A DNA stretch of 64,000 nt from Acidovorax sp. Leaf191 (lineage in GTDB: Bacteria; Pseudomonadota; Gammaproteobacteria; Burkholderiales; Burkholderiaceae_C): the NCBI RefSeq assembly GCF_001424425.1, contig NZ_LMPT01000022.1, positions 202,858-266,857 on the forward strand, in the 5' to 3' direction. Each line of letters opens with the position of its first letter. The stretch's first letter is position 1. Both the position numbers and the translations under genes were made by a program. The notes beneath the pieces were generated by a model, which saw only the letters and a program-made list of their open reading frames with translations, ran no database searches and had not been told where the DNA came from. Shown piece after piece: positions 43,032 to 53,350 of this stretch.

Positions 43032-45173
43032 ATGACACACACCTTCCTCGCCCCCCGTTTTGCCGCCCACCGCAGCCGCCCAGCCCTTCGTCCCGTGGCC
43101 TTCGCGGCCATGTTGGCGCTGTCGGGTACCGGCATCGCGCACGCGCAGGCCTCGCCTGTTGCTGTGGCCCCATCGGCGCCGGTGTCGGCCGATACCGCGC
43201 CCAGCCTGCCGTCCGTCACCGTGTCTGCCAGCGGCCTGCAACTGGGCGCGACGGAGATGACCACGCCCGCCACGGTGCTCGAAGGCGACGAGCTCGTGCG
43301 CCGCCGCGAGGCCACGCTGGGCGAGACGCTCAACAGCGAGCCCGGCATCACCAGCAGCCACTTCGGCGCGGGCGCGAGCCGCCCCATCATCCGCGGCATG
43401 GACGGCCCGCGCGTCAAGGTGCTGTCGGATGGGGCCGAGCTGCACGACGCCTCCACCATCAGCCCCGACCACGCCGTGGTGTCCGAGCCCTTGCTGGCCA
43501 CGCAGATCGAGGTGCTGCGCGGCCCGTCGGCCCTGGTCTACGGCAACGGAGCGGTGGGCGGCGTGGTCAACGTGCTGGACGGCAAGATCCCCACCGCCGT
43601 GCCGGAGAAGGGCTACGAAGGCAGCGCCGAGCTGCGCGCCAACACCGGCGCGCGCGAAGGGGCAGGGGCCTTCTCGCTCACGGGCGGCACTGGCAACCTG
43701 GCCGTGCACGTGGAAGGCGTCTCGCGCGACGCCAGCGACTACCGCGTGGGCAAAGGCTGGGCGCCCAACGGCGAGCCCGCCCGCAAGGTGCTGGGCAGCT
43801 TCAACCGCACCGACACCGGCAGCGTCGGCCTGTCGTGGGTGGGCGACCGGGGCTACCTGGGCGCGGCCTACACCCGCCAGACTGCCAAGTACGGGCTGCC
43901 AGGGCACAACCACAGCTTTGAGGGGTGCCACACCCACGGCGACCACCTGCACTGCGGTGCCCATGCCGACGAAGGTGAGGAGGGCCACGACCATGACCAC
44001 GGCGCGGAGGCCGGTGACGTGCCGGTGGTGGACCTGCGCAGCGAACGCTTCGACATCCGCGGTGAGCTGCGCAACCCCTTTGCCGGCTTCTCGGCGCTGC
44101 GCCTGCGCGCCGGCGTCACCGACTACGTGCACGACGAGGTCGAGGACGGCGCCATCAGCACCACCTTCAAGAACAAGGCCTACGACACCCGCATCGAGCT
44201 GCAGCACGAACCCATCGCCGGCTTCAAAGGTCTGATCGGCCTGCAGACCTCGCAGCGCAAGTTCAGCGCCGAGGGCGAAGAGGCGTATGTGGAGCCCACC
44301 ATCACCCGCAAGCTCGGCTTCTTCGCGCTGGAGGAATACCGCCTGGGCGACTGGCGCTTCGAAGCCGCCCTGCGCCACGACCGCCAGACGGCCGAGGCGC
44401 AGACCAGCGGCATCGAGCGCAGCCACAACGGCACGTCCGCGTCGCTGGGCGCGGTGTGGAAGTTCACGCCCGGCTACCAGGTGGGCACCTCGTTCACCCG
44501 CGCCAGCCGGGCTCCGTCGGCCGAAGAGCTGTACGCCCAGGGCCTGCACATGGCCACCAGCACGTACGAGCGCGGCAACCCCGACCTGCGCTCCGAGATC
44601 TCGCAGAACATCGACATCAGCCTGAAGAAGACCAGCGGCGACACCACCTTCGGCGTGAGCGTGTTCCGCAACCGCATCAGCAACTACATCTACGGCCGCA
44701 CGCTGGACGAGGTCGACGGCCTGCAACTGCTGCAGTACAGCCAGGCCGACGCCACCTTCACCGGCATCGAAGGTCAGGTGCGCCAGCGCCTGAACCGCCA
44801 CTTCGGCATCACCCTGTTCGGCGACACCGTGCGCGCGCGCCTGGCCGGCGGCGGCCTGCTGCCCCGCATCCCCGCCACCCGCGCCGGCCTGCGCCTGGAC
44901 GGCAACTGGAACGCCTGGGAAGGCCAGGTCGAATGGGTGCAGGTGGCCCGCCAGGGTCGTGTGGCGGAGTTCGAAACCGCCACGCCCGGGTACGGCATGT
45001 TGAATGTGGGCGTGAGCTACAGCGGCCAGTTCAGCGGCGGCACACCGTGGCAGGTGTATGTGAAGGCGAACAACCTGACCGACCGCCTGGCGTATGCGCA
45101 CACCTCGTTCATCAAGAACGCGGCGCCGCTGATGGGGCGCAATGTGACGGTGGGGGTGAAGGTAGCGTTTTGA
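43032..45173 (+). CDS. znuD: TonB-dependent receptor with His-rich loop, ZnuD-like
   Basis: A 713-aa outer-membrane receptor with a signal ending GIAHAQA, a plug domain (REATLGETLNSEPGITSSHFG, then RPIIRGMDGPRVKVL and EVLRGPSALVYGNGAVGGVVNV) and a C-terminal beta-barrel ending GVKVAF. An extracellular loop at about residues 291-330 is packed with His and acidic residues (HNHSFEGCHTHGDHLHC, then HDHDHGAEAG), a zinc-capture feature known from ZnuD. It imports zinc, or possibly zinc bound to a carrier, using TonB energy. ATG 43032 is used; GTG 42999 would add 11 residues before the signal. It is the last gene of the Zur-led locus. Confidence 0.88.
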   Translation: MTHTFLAPRFAAHRSRPALRPVAFAAMLALSGTGIAHAQASPVAVAPSAPVSADTAPSLPSVTVSASGLQLGATEMTTPATVLEGDELVRRREATLGETLNSEPGITSSHFGAGASRPIIRGMDGPRVKVLSDGAELHDASTISPDHAVVSEPLLATQIEVLRGPSALVYGNGAVGGVVNVLDGKIPTAVPEKGYEGSAELRANTGAREGAGAFSLTGGTGNLAVHVEGVSRDASDYRVGKGWAPNGEPARKVLGSFNRTDTGSVGLSWVGDRGYLGAAYTRQTAKYGLPGHNHSFEGCHTHGDHLHCGAHADEGEEGHDHDHGAEAGDVPVVDLRSERFDIRGELRNPFAGFSALRLRAGVTDYVHDEVEDGAISTTFKNKAYDTRIELQHEPIAGFKGLIGLQTSQRKFSAEGEEAYVEPTITRKLGFFALEEYRLGDWRFEAALRHDRQTAEAQTSGIERSHNGTSASLGAVWKFTPGYQVGTSFTRASRAPSAEELYAQGLHMATSTYERGNPDLRSEISQNIDISLKKTSGDTTFGVSVFRNRISNYIYGRTLDEVDGLQLLQYSQADATFTGIEGQVRQRLNRHFGITLFGDTVRARLAGGGLLPRIPATRAGLRLDGNWNAWEGQVEWVQVARQGRVAEFETATPGYGMLNVGVSYSGQFSGGTPWQVYVKANNLTDRLAYAHTSFIKNAAPLMGRNVTVGVKVAF

Positions 45174-45179
45174 TGGACG

Positions 45180-45219
45180 GGCCCGGGCGCCATGCGAGTT
45201 GGCAGCCCGCGCCCGGGCC
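45180..45219 (+). terminator. Strong hairpin after the TonB receptor gene
   Basis: GGCCCGGGCGC at 45180-45190 and GCGCCCGGGCC at 45209-45219 form an 11-bp perfect stem with an 18-base loop, seven bases after the receptor stop. There is no T-run, but the stem is very stable. Confidence 0.6.
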
Positions 45220-45555
45220 GTGACTAGGAATGGACGGGAAGTCTCGCCAGTTCATTCCAATTGTTAACAAAATTCAACTGTTTGCAATAACTGGATACAA
45301 GTCATAAAATCCTCGGTGAAAACCCTGGTTTGAGACCCAGCACCTGATCAAAAACCGATCGTCCCCACGGCGTCCCGCGCCGGGCGTTGGGGGATCGGGC
45401 CATCCGGACACCCACCCGCGCCGCTGACTAAGCTTCGTGGGGGTCTGTCCGCCGACATCCGGCACTGCCACATGGGGCTAGGGGATAGGTCCCCGTCCAC
45501 CAACCCCGATGTCCAGATCAGCCACTTTCCCCCTTTATTACCGAGCCGACCGTCG
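45220..45555 (+). promoter_or_regulatory. Intergenic region with an AT-rich promoter-like stretch
   Basis: This 336-base gap has one AT-rich island at about 45255-45310, containing TTGTTAACAAAATTCAA, TTTGCAATAACTGG and CATAAAATCC, which could be a promoter for the roadblock-like gene. About 245 bases of GC-rich leader separate it from ATG 45556, long enough for a structured 5' region. No ORF in the leader is convincing, and no riboswitch class was recognised. Confidence 0.3.
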
Positions 45556-46407
45556 ATGCCCGTACCCGAAATTGCCGTCCTGGACCTGACTTCACGCATT
45601 GGCGGCTACGCGCTGGCCCAGCTCGGTGTGACCGGCACCACCGGCCACGGCGCCTGGGAAAAGATGCCACTGGGCGGTGTGGCGGGGTCTCCGGAGATCA
45701 GCTGGTACCGGCCTGCCAACGTGCCGGATCTGTCCCAACTGCCAGCCCAGCCCGACGCCGTGGCCATCCTGGTGGGCCCCGGCGCCTTCACCATGCTGCC
45801 GGCAGTGCTGGCGCTGCAGCCGCTGCTGGACGCGCGGGCGGTGTGGTTCTTCCTGCTGCCCAACGCCGTGATGGAAGACATGGAGATCGCCAAGTTCCTG
45901 CGCACCCACCCGCGCGCAGGGGTTCACAAATACCAGTTGCCCAACAGCGACCCGCAGACGCTGTGGTTCGTGCTGATGGAGCAGGTGGGCAAGGTCAAGA
46001 CGGTCAATGAGTATTTCAACGAAGAGAAAAAAGGCACAGACGGTATGAGTTCGAATCTGAAGAGTTCCATGGACGCAGCCATGACGATCGACGGCGCACT
46101 GGCCGTGGCGCTGGTGGACTACCGCAGCGGCATGTGCCTGGCGCAGGCCGGCAGCGGCATGAACCTGGATCTTGCCGCCGCGGGCAACACGCAGGTCGTG
46201 CAGGCCAAGCTCAAGACCATGGAATCCCTGGGCATCCGCCGCGGCATCGAAGACATCCTGATCACGCTGGCCGAGCAATATCACCTGATCCGCCTGATCC
46301 CCAACAACGAAGGGCTGTTCCTGTACCTGGTGCTCGACCGCAGCAAGGGCAACCTGGCACTGGCCCGCTACCGGCTGACCGACCTGGAGCGGTCGCTGAA
46401 GGTTTGA
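45556..46407 (+). CDS. Roadblock/LC7-like domain protein
   Basis: A 283-aa cytosolic protein. The N-terminal half (about 1-150) is an unrecognised domain with VAILVGPGAFTMLPAVLAL. The C-terminal part (about 175-280) resembles roadblock/LC7 proteins: SMDAAMTIDGALAVALVDYRSG, then GIEDILITLAEQYHLIRL and LFLYLVLDRSKGNLALAR. Such domains regulate small GTPases or form scaffolds in bacteria. ATG 45556 is chosen; the frame extends to 45472 but those residues are not protein-like. No partner GTPase gene is adjacent, so its role is open. Confidence 0.75.
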   Translation: MPVPEIAVLDLTSRIGGYALAQLGVTGTTGHGAWEKMPLGGVAGSPEISWYRPANVPDLSQLPAQPDAVAILVGPGAFTMLPAVLALQPLLDARAVWFFLLPNAVMEDMEIAKFLRTHPRAGVHKYQLPNSDPQTLWFVLMEQVGKVKTVNEYFNEEKKGTDGMSSNLKSSMDAAMTIDGALAVALVDYRSGMCLAQAGSGMNLDLAAAGNTQVVQAKLKTMESLGIRRGIEDILITLAEQYHLIRLIPNNEGLFLYLVLDRSKGNLALARYRLTDLERSLKV

Positions 46408-46700
46408 GATCACAACCTGTGACCTTGGAGACGGACGGTTGGCACGGTTGGGCCCGTCCTCTATCCGGCTAGATTGTCTGCAGCGCCACTCCGGGTGAGC
46501 GTCTGCGTGCCACGGGCTTTTTCAACCGGATGATCAGGCCGGTCTCCGACAGCAAGGCCAACACCACGCCGACGATGCACAAGAAAATCCGGCAGGGCTG
46601 GCTATAGTCCTAGGCGGCCACAGGCCATGCGCACTGCGTCAGCCTTCGCGGGCACCAGTGTCTCCTGACCACTATTGTTTCCCCCTGCGCCCAGCACGCC

Positions 46701-48137
46701 ATGACTGCCTACACCTGCCACTGGATCGAAACGGCCCCCCAGCGCAAGAACAGCGCGCCGTTGCTCATACAGCTCACGCTCCATCCCAACGGCTATGACG
46801 GACAAGCGTATTGGAAGCGGCAGGAGGCGCGCACGTCGGCCGAGCGTTTCAAGATGGTGGAAGACCTCGTCTTTCCCGCAGAGGGCGGGCCGCAGGCGGT
46901 GCTGCAGCGATTCGTCGCCTTGCGCGCAACGTTGGCGGGCAGCGGCTTTGAAGAAGTGGTGGCACCGGACAGGGTCTATGGGCCTGCCAGCATTGCCGGC
47001 CACCGTCCCAAGACCCGCGACGAGTGCCTGATGGATCTGGCGGCGCTGCACACCGAATGCGGCGACAACGATGGCGCGCTTGAGCTGCTGCAGCAGTGCC
47101 AGCACAGCGAGGGTGCGTGGTTCTGGCATACGGCAGCGCGGCGTGCGCACGCCAACCGCGCACGCGCGAACCCGGACGCAGCTGCCGATGACGCTGACGA
47201 TGACGACTGGGCCGCCGCTTTGAACCACTGCATCGCCATCATCACCAGTGCCGAGCAACAAAACACCGGCCCGTTTTACATGCACACCGGCAGCAGCAGC
47301 TATTACTTCGGCGACAGCTATGCGGGTGCACCGGCGCAACTTGCCGCTGCCGCGCAGACGATGGCCGAGTACGCGCTGTGCATTGCCAACGAGCCCGAGC
47401 AGGCACTGCAGGCCATTGCCTTGGCCGACAGCACCAGCAGCGGCACAACGCAGATACAGCAGTTTCGTGTGACAGCTCTGCTCCAGCTGGGACGCACCGC
47501 CGAGGCTCACGCGTGCCACCGCAAATGGAGCTTGCGCATGCCTGACGTGCTTGACGACCCCGTCTACCAGAACTACATCCAGCGCGAAGCCGCGCAGGCC
47601 AACGACACCGAGCGCCAACGCATCGGTGCGCTGCGATTCGAATATGCCCAAGGAGAGAGCGCCACAGCGGCACAGCTCGATCTGCTGCGCGAGCACTTCC
47701 CCGCAGTGCTGGACAACGCATCCTGCGCGGCATATGTGCACTGGATCAGCGCCCCCGACCAGTCGCACCAACTGACGGTGGTCGATGGCGAGTACCGCCA
47801 GTCCTACCAGCTGTTCAGCATCCCGCAGGCGCTGGAGAAGCACGCAGAAATCATGGATTGGCTCGGCCTGCACGACGACAGCTCGCCCGAGTTGGCCGCC
47901 GAGATCCGCCAGGCCATCGCCAACGAGGGGATCGACCCGCTGAGCATGCTGCCCATCGTGGGCGACGAGAACTCGAGCGACTGCTTCTTGCTGCGCACCG
48001 CGGGGCCGGACGTCGGTGCGGTGTACTTCTGGTCGCACGAAGAATCTGCCCTTTTCAATCCCATCGTGGCAGGCGCAGAGCAGTTGTTCGCGTGGCTGCG
48101 CGCACAGGCAGAGTCGGGGTACACGTTTTCTTTGTGA
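46701..48137 (+). CDS. Hypothetical protein with C-terminal SUKH-like domain
   Basis: A 478-aa protein. Residues 1-110 form an unassigned domain with several aromatic positions; the middle (about 110-310) is helical and TPR-like (ECLMDLAALHTECGDNDGALELLQQ, split here around DNDGALELL), with an acidic run DDADDDD near 160. The C-terminal 150 residues resemble SMI1/KNR4 (SUKH) proteins: AAYVHWISAPDQSHQLTV, then SSDCFLLRTAGPD and GAVYFWSHE. SUKH proteins are often immunity factors against contact-dependent toxins, but no toxin gene lies nearby. Start ATG 46701. Function unproven. Confidence 0.65.
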   Translation: MTAYTCHWIETAPQRKNSAPLLIQLTLHPNGYDGQAYWKRQEARTSAERFKMVEDLVFPAEGGPQAVLQRFVALRATLAGSGFEEVVAPDRVYGPASIAGHRPKTRDECLMDLAALHTECGDNDGALELLQQCQHSEGAWFWHTAARRAHANRARANPDAAADDADDDDWAAALNHCIAIITSAEQQNTGPFYMHTGSSSYYFGDSYAGAPAQLAAAAQTMAEYALCIANEPEQALQAIALADSTSSGTTQIQQFRVTALLQLGRTAEAHACHRKWSLRMPDVLDDPVYQNYIQREAAQANDTERQRIGALRFEYAQGESATAAQLDLLREHFPAVLDNASCAAYVHWISAPDQSHQLTVVDGEYRQSYQLFSIPQALEKHAEIMDWLGLHDDSSPELAAEIRQAIANEGIDPLSMLPIVGDENSSDCFLLRTAGPDVGAVYFWSHEESALFNPIVAGAEQLFAWLRAQAESGYTFSL

Positions 48138-48409
48138 CCCACGTGGCTGGTCGATGTCCATGACGCCGAGGCGCCGTGACGGCGCTGCAGCAGGACGTCT
48201 GCTCGCCACTGACCTATGAACCTTCACCTCGCTGCTGCACAGACATCAGTACCGACCGCGATGCCACTTGCCCCTAGTCATACTTGGCATGGAGGCCGTA
48301 TGACGTGACCTCGGGGCCACGCGCGAGGCAGGCCTGACGGGCGCCCAGCGCACACGCGCCCATCCCTATCCACCCACATCCACGCGTTGCTTGCCGGCGC
48401 CAGCCCACC

Positions 48410-48829
48410 ATGCCCAACTTACTGCTCTACCCCATGGCATTGCACGTCGCACTGGCCGCTCTCCTGTATGCCTTGCTCACTGCAGTGCGCGCCCCCACAG
48501 TCTGGGGTATCGGCTGCAATCCCGATGGCTCCAACCCGTGGGCGGCCATGGAGCGGCGGGTGAGCGCCAATTTGTCCAACCAGTTCGAATGGCCGCTGTT
48601 CTTCTACGTGGTGTGCCTGCTGCTGTGGCAACTGCAGGCGGTGGATACCGTGCAGGTCGCGCTGGCCTGGACATTCATCGCAGGCCGCGTGGCGCACAGC
48701 CTGGTGCAGGTGTTCACGTCCAATGTGCGGTTGCGTGGCGTCGTTTTCATGGTCAATTTTCTGGCCGTGCTGGGCATGTGGGGCTGGCTGGTCGCGGGGC
48801 AGTGGGGATGGGCGGGGCGGGTGGGATGA
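48410..48829 (+). CDS. MAPEG-family membrane protein
   Basis: A 139-aa inner-membrane protein with four hydrophobic helices and the MAPEG-like pattern: R-V-S-A-N-L-S-N-Q-F-E in the second segment and AWTFIAGRVAHSLVQVFTSN in the third, containing the conserved arginine and histidine. The family includes glutathione-dependent enzymes; bacterial members are poorly characterised. ATG 48410. Its stop overlaps the start of the damaged small gene (ATGA), suggesting a former two-gene operon. The 272-base gap before it contains no recognisable feature. Confidence 0.8.
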   Translation: MPNLLLYPMALHVALAALLYALLTAVRAPTVWGIGCNPDGSNPWAAMERRVSANLSNQFEWPLFFYVVCLLLWQLQAVDTVQVALAWTFIAGRVAHSLVQVFTSNVRLRGVVFMVNFLAVLGMWGWLVAGQWGWAGRVG

Positions 48830-49144
48830 CGCACACCGAGCTTCACGAACTGTTGGCGGGCCACTTCGGGCTGGTGCCCGAGCCCATCGACAACGGCGTA
48901 TCGCGCACGTACTTCATCCGCGAGGTGCAGTGGCATCCGCAGCGAAGCACCCGGGTGGCGCGTGCTGGCGGGCACTGCGGCGCAGGCTGCGCGCATCCAG
49001 CTGTGCGCCTCATCGGACAACAACAACACCGTACTGATCACGGCGCCGTTCAGTGCTGAGCGCTTGCGCGGGCTGCTGGCGGATGAAATCGCTCTGGTCG
49101 AGGCGCGGCTTGCCACCGTGGGCGCGGCGGGGTCAGGTCGGTGA
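48826..49144 (+). pseudogene. Frameshifted small hypothetical gene
   Basis: ATG 48826 (ATGA overlap with the MAPEG gene) opens a frame reading MTHTELHELLAGHFGLVPEP and on to about base 48960, then drifts into unlikely Cys/His-rich residues. The +1 frame from 48962 reads naturally (VLAGTAAQAARIQLCASS, then NTVLITAPFSAERLRGLLAD) to a TGA at 49142-49144. Joining the two at about 48955-48965, within GGTGGCGCGTGC, would give one protein of about 105 aa. Either the gene is broken, the base count is a sequencing error, or the site is slippery. No family recognised. Confidence 0.6.
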
Positions 49145-49221
49145 GCCGGGCAGGGACAGCCAGCGCGTCGTCTGTCACGACAGCAGGCCTGCCGTCGCCC
49201 TGCATCCACCCGCTTTCGACT

Positions 49222-49248
49222 TGCTTTCACCCACCCTTGGTGAAAGCA
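49222..49248. promoter_or_regulatory. Perfect palindrome upstream of the two-component genes
   Basis: TGCTTTCACC at 49222-49231 and GGTGAAAGCA at 49239-49248 form a 10-bp perfect inverted repeat with a seven-base spacer, about 42 bases before ATG 49290. OmpR-type regulators usually bind direct repeats, so it could be another factor's site, a terminator of the upstream transcript, or an mRNA hairpin. An in-frame ATG at 49251 follows it directly. Confidence 0.45.
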
Positions 49249-49289
49249 CAATGGCAGCCCCTGTGCGCACGCGGCATGATCCCCTGCTT

Positions 49290-49987
49290 ATGAAACTCCT
49301 CCTGGTCGAAGACGATTTTGATCTGGCCGGCGCCCTGAGCCGCAGCCTGGCGGCGCGCGGCTTCGAGGTGCTGTGTTGTGCGGACGGCAAGGAGGCGCTG
49401 GCGGCCGCCCGCCGCACCGTGTTCGACGTGATCACGCTCGATTTGTCGCTGCCCGGGCTGGACGGCCTGGAGGTGCTGCGCCGCCTGCGGGATGGCGGCA
49501 GCACCACGCCCGTGCTGGCGCTCACGGCCCGCGCGGCGGTGACGGACCGGATCGCGGGGCTGGAGGCGGGCGCCGATGACTACCTGGCCAAGCCGTTCGA
49601 CCTGGACGAGCTGGTGGCGCGCCTGCGGGCGCTCACGCGGCGGGTGGGGCGCGACGGGCAGTTGCGCTGCGGCACGCTGTACCGCGAGCCGGGCAGCGGG
49701 GTGTTCTACAACGATGCGTTGCCGCTGGATTTGTCGCAGCGCGAGGCCGAGCTGCTGCGGCTGCTGATGTCCCGCGTGGACCGGGTGGTGAGCAAGGAAG
49801 AGCTGCGCACACAGGTGTTTGCCGACACGGGCGAGCAGCAGGTGCAGGCCGACGCGGTAGAGGTGGTCGTGCACCGCCTGCGCAAGAAGCTGGTGGGCAC
49901 CAATGCCGAGATCGTGACCCTGCGCGGCGTGGGCTACCTGCTGTGCGACGGCGACAGCATGGCCGCGCAAAAGGGCGGGGCACCCCG

Positions 49988-49991
<4 letters not shown>
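49290..49991 (+). CDS. OmpR-family response regulator
   Basis: A 233-aa regulator. The receiver domain has the acidic pocket (LLVEDDFD), the phospho-aspartate in ITLDLSLPGLDG, and AKPFDLDEL with the conserved lysine. The C-terminal winged helix has LSQREAELLRLLMSR and VEVVVHRLRKKLVG. ATG 49290 (MKLLLVEDD) gives the usual start; ATG 49251 would add 13 residues. The GTGA overlap with the kinase gene shows the two are translated together. The TctD-like subgroup fits, but its target is not evident. Confidence 0.92.
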
Positions 49992-51487
<1,496 letters not shown>

Positions 51488-51500
51488 GGAAACCACTGCT

Positions 51501-52598
51501 ATGACCCTGTCATCATTCCCTCCGCCCCTGGCGTCCCATGGCATCGAGTTCCAGGGCGTGTGCAAGCGCTTTGGCACCGCCGACAGCGACCCGCTGGTGG
51601 TGGACCACATCAGCTTTGCCGTGCCCCGGGGCACGCTCACCACCATCCTCGGGCCGTCGGGCTGCGGCAAGACCACCACGCTGCGCATGATCGCCGGGCT
51701 GGAGTCGCCCACGGCCGGGCGCATTTTCATCGACGGCCACGACGTGACCACGCTGGGCCCGGCCCAGCGCAATGTGAGCCTGGTGTTCCAGAGCTATGCG
51801 CTGTTTCCGCACATGAACGTGATCGACAACGTGTGCTATGGCCTGCGCATGTCGGGCCTGGGCAAGGCCCAGGTGCGCGAGAAGGCGCGCGCCATGCTGG
51901 ACACCGTGGGCCTGCACGGGCTGGACCAGCGCCGGCCCGCGGAGCTGTCGGGCGGCCAGCAGCAGCGGGTGGCGCTGGCCCGGGCGCTGGCGCTGGAGCC
52001 GGCGGTGCTGCTGTTCGACGAGCCGCTGTCCAACCTGGACGCCCGCCTGCGCCGCGCGATGCGCGAAGAGATCCGCACGCTGCAGCAGCGGCTGTCGCTC
52101 ACGGTGGCGTACGTGACGCACGACCAGAGCGAGGCCCTGGCGGTCAGCGACCAGATCATCGTGATGAACAAGGGCGCCATCGCCCAGCGCGGCGCGCCCA
52201 GCGAGCTGTACGAGCAGCCCGCGTCGGAGTTCGTGGCCGGCTTCATGGGCGAGGCCATGCTGTTCGAGGGCACCAACCAAGCCAGCCAGCCCCCCGGCGG
52301 CGCCCCGGGCCATGCCGACCTGGGCCCGCTGCGCGTGCCGTCGCCGCCCTCGCTGGCCTCCGGCCCGGTGAAGATAGCCGTGCGCCCCGAGGCCTGGATC
52401 ATCGGCCCGGCCACAACGGCGGGCCTGGCCGCCCGGCTGACCAAGCGCACCTATCTGGGCAGCATCATGGAATACACGTTTGCCAGCGCGCTGGGCGAGA
52501 TCTTCGTCGTCTCGCCCCTGGTCAAGGCGCCGCTGGATGTGGGCGCGCCGGTGAGCCTGACGCTGGCGGACCACGGCGTGTCCGTGGTGGCTGGCTAG
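51501..52598 (+). CDS. ABC transporter ATPase, PotA/FbpC-type
   Basis: A 365-aa importer ATPase with Walker A GPSGCGKTTTLRM, signature LSGGQQQRVALARAL, Walker B LLFDEPLSNLDARLR, H-loop YVTHDQSEAL and a C-terminal TOBE-like domain (about 280-360, KIAVRPEAW). This class serves iron(III), polyamine, phosphonate or sugar importers. No permease or binding-protein gene lies beside it here; the neighbours are the two-component genes upstream (14 bases) and a HAD hydrolase downstream. It may energise a transporter encoded elsewhere, or the rest of the operon was lost or moved. Confidence 0.88.
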   Translation: MTLSSFPPPLASHGIEFQGVCKRFGTADSDPLVVDHISFAVPRGTLTTILGPSGCGKTTTLRMIAGLESPTAGRIFIDGHDVTTLGPAQRNVSLVFQSYALFPHMNVIDNVCYGLRMSGLGKAQVREKARAMLDTVGLHGLDQRRPAELSGGQQQRVALARALALEPAVLLFDEPLSNLDARLRRAMREEIRTLQQRLSLTVAYVTHDQSEALAVSDQIIVMNKGAIAQRGAPSELYEQPASEFVAGFMGEAMLFEGTNQASQPPGGAPGHADLGPLRVPSPPSLASGPVKIAVRPEAWIIGPATTAGLAARLTKRTYLGSIMEYTFASALGEIFVVSPLVKAPLDVGAPVSLTLADHGVSVVAG

Positions 52599-52629
52599 AC
52601 CCGCATGAACTGCAACAACGAACCCTGCA

Positions 52630-53316
52630 ATGACTGAGCCCATCCCCCTCGTGCCCGCCCACCGCGCGCCCTGCACCGTGGCGATTTTTGATCTGGACAA
52701 CTGCCTGCTGGACGCCCGCGCCATGGGCACGCTGTTCGAGTCGGCCTTTGTGGCCATCCGCCAGGCCAACCAGGGCACCCTGTCGCCCGAGGTGCTGGAA
52801 GAAGCCATTGGCGAGTGCTGGTACACGGCCTTCGACCTGGTGGCCGAGCGCTTCGGCTTCAGCGACGCGATGCGCGACGCGGGCTGGCAGGAGTTTTGCC
52901 GCATGGAGATGCGCCCGCCGCTGTCGGGCTACGCCGACATCGGCCTGTTGCCCGGTTTGCCGGTGCGCAAGTACCTGGTGACCAGCGGGTTTCGGCGGCT
53001 GCAGCAGAGCAAGATCGACGCGCTGGGCATTGCGCCCTGGTTCGAGCGCGTGGTGATCGACGCGATCGACGAGCACGGGCCGCACGGCAAGGGCCGCATC
53101 TTTGCGGACATCCTGGCGCAGGAAGGGTGTGCACCCCGGCAGGTGCTGGTGGTGGGCGACAACCCGCTGTCCGAGCTGGGCGCGGGGCGCGCGCTGGGCA
53201 TGGTGACGGTGCAGACCGTGCGGCCCGGCGTCAGCCCCTGGGACGGGGCCGACCACCAGGTCATGGGTCTGGAAGGGGTGGCGCGGCTGTTGTCGGCGGC
53301 GCCGGCACCGCAGTAA
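52630..53316 (+). CDS. HAD-family hydrolase, pyrimidine 5'-nucleotidase-like
   Basis: A 228-aa haloacid-dehalogenase hydrolase. Motif I is FDLDNCLLD, motif II the serine in VTSGF, motif III the lysine in HGKG, and motif IV VVGDNPLSELGAG. The helical cap between motifs I and II is typical of small phosphatases. The DLDNCL wording recalls the betaproteobacterial pyrimidine 5'-nucleotidase group, but the third acidic position and cap do not fix the substrate. It starts 31 bases after the ABC ATPase gene and may be co-transcribed with it. Confidence 0.83.
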   Translation: MTEPIPLVPAHRAPCTVAIFDLDNCLLDARAMGTLFESAFVAIRQANQGTLSPEVLEEAIGECWYTAFDLVAERFGFSDAMRDAGWQEFCRMEMRPPLSGYADIGLLPGLPVRKYLVTSGFRRLQQSKIDALGIAPWFERVVIDAIDEHGPHGKGRIFADILAQEGCAPRQVLVVGDNPLSELGAGRALGMVTVQTVRPGVSPWDGADHQVMGLEGVARLLSAAPAPQ

Positions 53317-53350
53317 CGGCTGGGCGCTACCGGCCGGGCCGCGCTGGCCG

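Noticed and set aside
46472-46612. A minus-strand frame encoding a membrane-like peptide (IFLCIVGVVLALLS) that ends at a TAG
   Set aside because: It has no ATG or GTG start or ribosome-binding site and an upstream stop; at most a decayed fragment of a small membrane protein.
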